From Tsukamurella tyrosinosolvens (GTDB lineage: Bacteria > Actinomycetota > Actinomycetes > Mycobacteriales > Mycobacteriaceae), in the NCBI RefSeq assembly GCF_900104775.1, contig NZ_FNSA01000003.1, positions 2,046,001 to 2,110,000 on the forward strand: 64,000 bases of DNA, read 5' to 3'. Shown piece after piece: positions 60,756 to 64,000 of this stretch (position 1 is the first letter of the stretch; every line of letters starts with the position of its first letter). The position numbers and the translations under genes are program-made. The notes below the pieces were generated by a model, which saw only the letters and a list, made by a program, of their open reading frames with translations, had not been told where the DNA came from and made no database searches.

Positions 60756-61355
60756 ATGCGGGTGATGGGGGTGGACCCCGGGCTCACGCGTTGCGGCCTG
60801 TCGGTGGTCGAGACGGGCGCGGGCCGCAAGGTCACGGCGCTCGACGTCGACGTGGTGCGCACCCCGTCGACCATGCCGCTGGCGGAGCGGCTCCTGGCCG
60901 TGTGGACCGCCGCCGAGTTCTGGATGGACACCCACGAGCCCGACGTGATCGCCGTGGAGCGGGTCTTCGCGCAGCACAACGTGTCCACGGCAATGGGCAC
61001 CGCGCAGGCCGGCGGCGTCGTCGCGCTGGCCGCCGCGCGCCGCGGCATCGACGTGCACTTCCACACCCCGTCGGAGGTGAAGGCCGCGGTCACCGGCAAC
61101 GGTAACGCCGGCAAGGCGCAGGTCACCGCCATGATCACCCGGATCCTCGGGCTGCAGAAGGCGCCCGAGCCCGCGGACGCGGCGGACGCCCTCGCGCTCG
61201 CCGTCTGCCACAGTTGGCGCGCACCGATGATCGCCCGGATGGCCGAGGCGGAACGTCGTGCGGCGGAACAGAAGAAGGTCTTCGAGCAGCGGCTCGCGGC
61301 ACAACGCCGCGGCAAGGGCAGTGCGGGCCGCACGGTCACAGGAGGAGTGCGATGA
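60756..61355 (+). CDS. ruvC: Holliday junction resolvase RuvC
   Basis: 199 residues from ATG 60756 behind GGAGGT. The RNase-H-like nuclease shows [11 protein letters not shown] (first Asp), [20 protein letters not shown] (Glu) and the C-terminal [13 protein letters not shown] (paired Asp). It cuts Holliday junctions as a dimer. Start of an SOS-controlled operon; its TGA overlaps the ruvA ATG. Confidence 0.97.
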   Translation: MRVMGVDPGLTRCGLSVVETGAGRKVTALDVDVVRTPSTMPLAERLLAVWTAAEFWMDTHEPDVIAVERVFAQHNVSTAMGTAQAGGVVALAAARRGIDVHFHTPSEVKAAVTGNGNAGKAQVTAMITRILGLQKAPEPADAADALALAVCHSWRAPMIARMAEAERRAAEQKKVFEQRLAAQRRGKGSAGRTVTGGVR

Positions 61356-61951
61356 TCGCGTCGCTGCGCGGCGAGGTACGGCACATCGGGCTCGACCACG
61401 TGGTGGTCGAGTGCGCGGGCGTGGGCTACAAGGTGCTCGTCGCCCCGGCGACGGCGGGTGCGCTCACCCGCGGCGCCGAGGGCTCGCTGCTCACCTCGAT
61501 GGTGGTGCGCGAGGACTCGATGACGCTGTACGGCTTCACCGACGGGCCGCAGCAGGAGCTCTTCCACCTCCTGCAGACCGTGCAGGGCGTCGGTCCACGG
61601 CTCGCGATGGCCGCCATCGCGGTCCTCGAGCCCGCCCAGATGCAGGTCGCGATCGCGTCGGGCGACATCAAGACGCTCTGCCTGATCCCCGGTATCGGCA
61701 AGCGGGTCGCCGAGCGGATCCACGTGGACCTCAAGGACAAGGTCAGCGCGGCACCGTCGGACGTCTCCGGCCCGGCCGGGTCGACGGTGTCGGCGGGCGG
61801 CGTCTCGCAGCAGCTCCTCGACGCTCTCGAGGGGCTCGGCTTCACCGCGAAGCAGGCCGAGCCGGCGGTCGCGGCCGCCGTCGAGGCCGGGCCCGACAAG
61901 TCCGTCTCCGAACTGCTGCGCGACGCCCTGAAGTCGCTGGGACGCGGCTGA
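61352..61951 (+). CDS. ruvA: Holliday junction DNA helicase subunit RuvA
   Basis: 199 residues. An OB-fold start ([20 protein letters not shown]), two helix-hairpin-helix motifs ([26 protein letters not shown]), a flexible linker and the C-terminal RuvB-binding domain ([17 protein letters not shown]). The tetramer grips the four-way junction. ATGA overlap with ruvC, and the stop is followed within two bases by ruvB. Confidence 0.97.
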   Translation: MIASLRGEVRHIGLDHVVVECAGVGYKVLVAPATAGALTRGAEGSLLTSMVVREDSMTLYGFTDGPQQELFHLLQTVQGVGPRLAMAAIAVLEPAQMQVAIASGDIKTLCLIPGIGKRVAERIHVDLKDKVSAAPSDVSGPAGSTVSAGGVSQQLLDALEGLGFTAKQAEPAVAAAVEAGPDKSVSELLRDALKSLGRG

Positions 61952-61952
61952 C

Positions 61953-63041
61953 GTGCACTACGACGACGAGGTGGGCAGCGAGTTCGACGAGGCCGAGGGC
62001 ATCATGGGCCCCGCGGCGCTCTCGGGCGACGACACCGAGTCCCTGCGGCCGAAGTCCCTCGACGAGTTCATCGGCCAGCCCAAGGTCCGCGAGCAGCTCC
62101 AGCTGGTGCTGCACGGCGCGAAGCTCCGCGGCGGCACCCCGGACCACATCCTGCTGTCCGGGCCGCCCGGCCTGGGCAAGACCAGTCTCGCGATGATCAT
62201 CGCGGCGGAGCTGGGGACCGCCCTGCGGGTCACCTCCGGCCCCGCCCTCGAGCGCGCCGGCGATCTCGCCGCGATGCTGTCGAACCTCGTCGAGGGCGAC
62301 GTGCTGTTCATCGACGAGATCCACCGCATGGCCCGCCCCGCCGAGGAGATGCTCTACCTTGCGATGGAGGACTTCCGCGTCGACGTGGTGGTGGGCAAGG
62401 GCCCCGGCGCGACGTCCATCCCGCTCGACGTGGCGCCGTTCACCCTCGTGGGAGCCACCACCCGGTCCGGCGCGCTCACCGGCCCGCTGCGCGACCGGTT
62501 CGGCTTCACCGCGCACATGGACTTCTACGAGACGGCCGACCTGGTGCAGGTCATCGAGCGCAGCGCGAAGATCCTCGGCATCACCATCGAGCGGGAGGCG
62601 GCCGCCGAGATCGGCAGCCGCAGTCGTGGCACGCCCCGCATCGCCAACCGCCTGCTGCGGCGCGTCCGCGACTTCGCCGACGTCCGCGCCGACGGGACCG
62701 TCACCGTCGACGTCGCGCGCGGGGCGCTCAAGGTCTACGACGTCGACGAGCTGGGCCTCGACCGCCTCGACCGCGCCGTGCTCGGCGCCCTGATCCGCAG
62801 CTTCGGCGGTGGTCCCGTGGGCGTCTCCACGCTGGCCGTGGCCGTCGGCGAGGAACCCGGCACCGTCGAGGAGGTGTGCGAGCCGTTCCTCGTGCGCGCC
62901 GGCATGCTCGCCCGCACGCCGCGCGGCCGCGTCGCCACGATGGCGGCCTGGCACCACCTGGGGCTCGAGCCGCCCGCGGGCGCGCTCGCCTCCGGCATCG
63001 AGGTCCGCGCGGATGTCGACCCCGACGATCGCCTGTTCTAG
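61953..63041 (+). CDS. ruvB: Holliday junction branch-migration ATPase RuvB
   Basis: 362 residues, GTG start. Walker [11 protein letters not shown], Walker [10 protein letters not shown], sensor [10 protein letters not shown], arginine-finger region PLRDRFG, and the winged-helix end [16 protein letters not shown]. With about 20 extra residues at the N-terminus compared with E. coli. Hexameric motor that moves junctions with RuvA. Confidence 0.97.
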   Translation: MHYDDEVGSEFDEAEGIMGPAALSGDDTESLRPKSLDEFIGQPKVREQLQLVLHGAKLRGGTPDHILLSGPPGLGKTSLAMIIAAELGTALRVTSGPALERAGDLAAMLSNLVEGDVLFIDEIHRMARPAEEMLYLAMEDFRVDVVVGKGPGATSIPLDVAPFTLVGATTRSGALTGPLRDRFGFTAHMDFYETADLVQVIERSAKILGITIEREAAAEIGSRSRGTPRIANRLLRRVRDFADVRADGTVTVDVARGALKVYDVDELGLDRLDRAVLGALIRSFGGGPVGVSTLAVAVGEEPGTVEEVCEPFLVRAGMLARTPRGRVATMAAWHHLGLEPPAGALASGIEVRADVDPDDRLF

Positions 63042-63087
63042 TCCTCCGCGTCCTGCGGTCCCGCGCCCGGCGGCGTAGACAGGAGGC

Positions 63088-64000
63088 GTGGACCCGGTCG
63101 GAGAAGGACTGCGCGGCCGCGTGGCGGTCGTCGCGGGGGCGACGCGCGGTGCCGGGCGCGGTATCGCCGCCGGTCTCGCGGAGCAGGGCGCCACGGTCGT
63201 GTGCACCGGCCGCAGCAGCCGCGCCGGAGATCCCTCCATCGCGTCCGACTACGCGCGGCCCGAGACCATCGAGGAGACGGCCGAGCTGGTGGACGCCCTC
63301 GGCGGCGCGGGTGTCGCCGTGCAGGTCGACCACCTCGACCCGCACCAGGTCGCGCGCCTCGCGGACCGACTTCGCGCGGAGTACGGGCGGATCGACGTGC
63401 TGGTCAACGACATCTGGGGCGGCGAGCTGCTCAAGGGGCCGCCCCCGACGTGGAACACTCCGTTGTGGCGGCAGGACCTCGACGCGGGACTGCGCCTGCT
63501 CCGTCTCGCCGTCGACACCCATCTCATCACCGCGCACTTCCTCACGCCGTTGCTCATCGAGCGTCCGGGCGGGCTGCTCGTGGAGATCACCGACGGGACC
63601 GCGGACTTCAACGCCGACACCTACCGGATCTCGGTCTTCTACGACCTCGCGAAGACGTCGATCAACCGGCTCGCCTTCTCCCAGGGCCACGAGCTCGCCG
63701 AGGTCGGCGCGACCGCCGTCGCCGTCACCCCCGGCTGGCTGCGCTCGGAGATGATGCTCGACGCGTACGGCGTCACCGAGAACGACTGGCGGGCGGCGTT
63801 CACCGAGCGCGCCGGGCACCCCGCCGCGCCGCCGGGTTTCGCCTACTCCGAGTCGCCCCGCTTCGTCGGCCGCGGGATCGCCGCCCTCGCGGCGGATCCC
63901 GGCCGCGCACGCTGGAACCGGCGGTCCGTCAGCTCCGCGGAACTCGCGGCGGAGTACGGCGTCACCGACGTCGACGGCACCCGGCCCGACAGCTGGGCCG
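63088..64000 (+). CDS. Short-chain dehydrogenase/reductase, partial (3' end outside window)
   Basis: GTG 63088 sits just behind AGGAGG; the frame is still open at the last base (304 codons visible). Cofactor motif VVAGATRGAGRGIAAGLA, NAG-like VLVNDIWGG, and catalytic Y-x3-K in VFYDLAKTSINRLA followed by TPGWLRSEM. Variant NDIWGG in place of NNAG is typical of the atypical-SDR branch seen in actinobacteria. Substrate unknown. It is not part of the ruv operon by function. Confidence 0.85.
   Translation, partial: MDPVGEGLRGRVAVVAGATRGAGRGIAAGLAEQGATVVCTGRSSRAGDPSIASDYARPETIEETAELVDALGGAGVAVQVDHLDPHQVARLADRLRAEYGRIDVLVNDIWGGELLKGPPPTWNTPLWRQDLDAGLRLLRLAVDTHLITAHFLTPLLIERPGGLLVEITDGTADFNADTYRISVFYDLAKTSINRLAFSQGHELAEVGATAVAVTPGWLRSEMMLDAYGVTENDWRAAFTERAGHPAAPPGFAYSESPRFVGRGIAALAADPGRARWNRRSVSSAELAAEYGVTDVDGTRPDSWA

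Noticed and set aside
1-64000. CRISPR array or classical insertion sequence
   Set aside because: No regularly spaced short repeats and no DDE or serine/tyrosine recombinase gene found.

Overview
The window is a high-GC chromosomal segment from a mycolic-acid-type actinomycete (order Mycobacteriales). The evidence is a phosphatidylinositol-mannoside gene block, a six-Mce-protein lipid-import operon with YrbE permeases, a WS/DGAT acyltransferase, a CsoR/CopA copper operon, an actinobacterial SOS box, and many leaderless start codons. Gene order at both ends matches Mycobacterium tuberculosis as I remember it: Rv2670c-Rv2671-Rv2672 on the left and Rv2614c-Rv2609c, Rv2606c-Rv2603c, Rv2594c-Rv2592c on the right. 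The genus may be Tsukamurella or a relative; the sequence alone does not prove this.

Layout. 0-2.6 kb: TAP-like lipoprotein hydrolase (cut at the left edge), RibD-like reductase and ZapE-type ATPase. 2.7-5.5 kb: copper export operon (59-residue membrane peptide, CopA ATPase, CsoR) with a CsoR-like operator over its promoter. 5.6-9.6 kb: CGNR zinc-finger protein, carboxyltransferase, YCII protein, a second-type YidC and its small membrane partner. 9.7-33 kb lies between two nearly identical tRNA-Gly genes and looks accessory: decarboxylase/oxidoreductase pair, lipoprotein, OYE/cupin with TetR, MarR with oxidoreductase and ABC1 kinase, two TetR genes, then a leftward mce operon of about 9.5 kb (SRPBCC protein, YrbEA, YrbEB, MceA-F, Mce-associated protein), a DoxX-like protein, and an EamA/LysR pair. 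32.9-33.6 kb: four tRNA genes (Val, Cys, Gly, Val). 33.6-34.9 kb: gene graveyard with pieces of a GntR regulator, an alcohol dehydrogenase and an acyltransferase.

34.9-41.9 kb: small enzymes (hydrolase, thioesterase, VOC protein), a DUF1801 protein, a large secreted tandem-repeat protein, and small proteins leading to thrS. 42-48.4 kb: thrS, an HIT Ap4A-type enzyme, and the phosphatidylinositol-mannoside genes pgsA, patA and pimA, then a Nudix protein. 48.4-55.2 kb: a Ser/Thr kinase, an FHA/RDD membrane protein and a PP2C phosphatase, plausibly one phospho-signalling set. They lie around pdxS and a palindrome-bounded nuclease-like gene. 55.2-63 kb: tesB, pdxT, WS/DGAT, yebC, a VanW protein and SOS-controlled ruvCAB. 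The window ends inside a short-chain dehydrogenase.

The most unusual object is at 50047-51175. A DUF559/Vsr-like gene is bracketed by two 68-bp imperfect inverted repeats, each capped by CCCGCGGG palindromes. It is fitted tightly between two unrelated genes and looks like a small mobile or selfish cassette. No CRISPR array, integrase or classical insertion sequence was seen.
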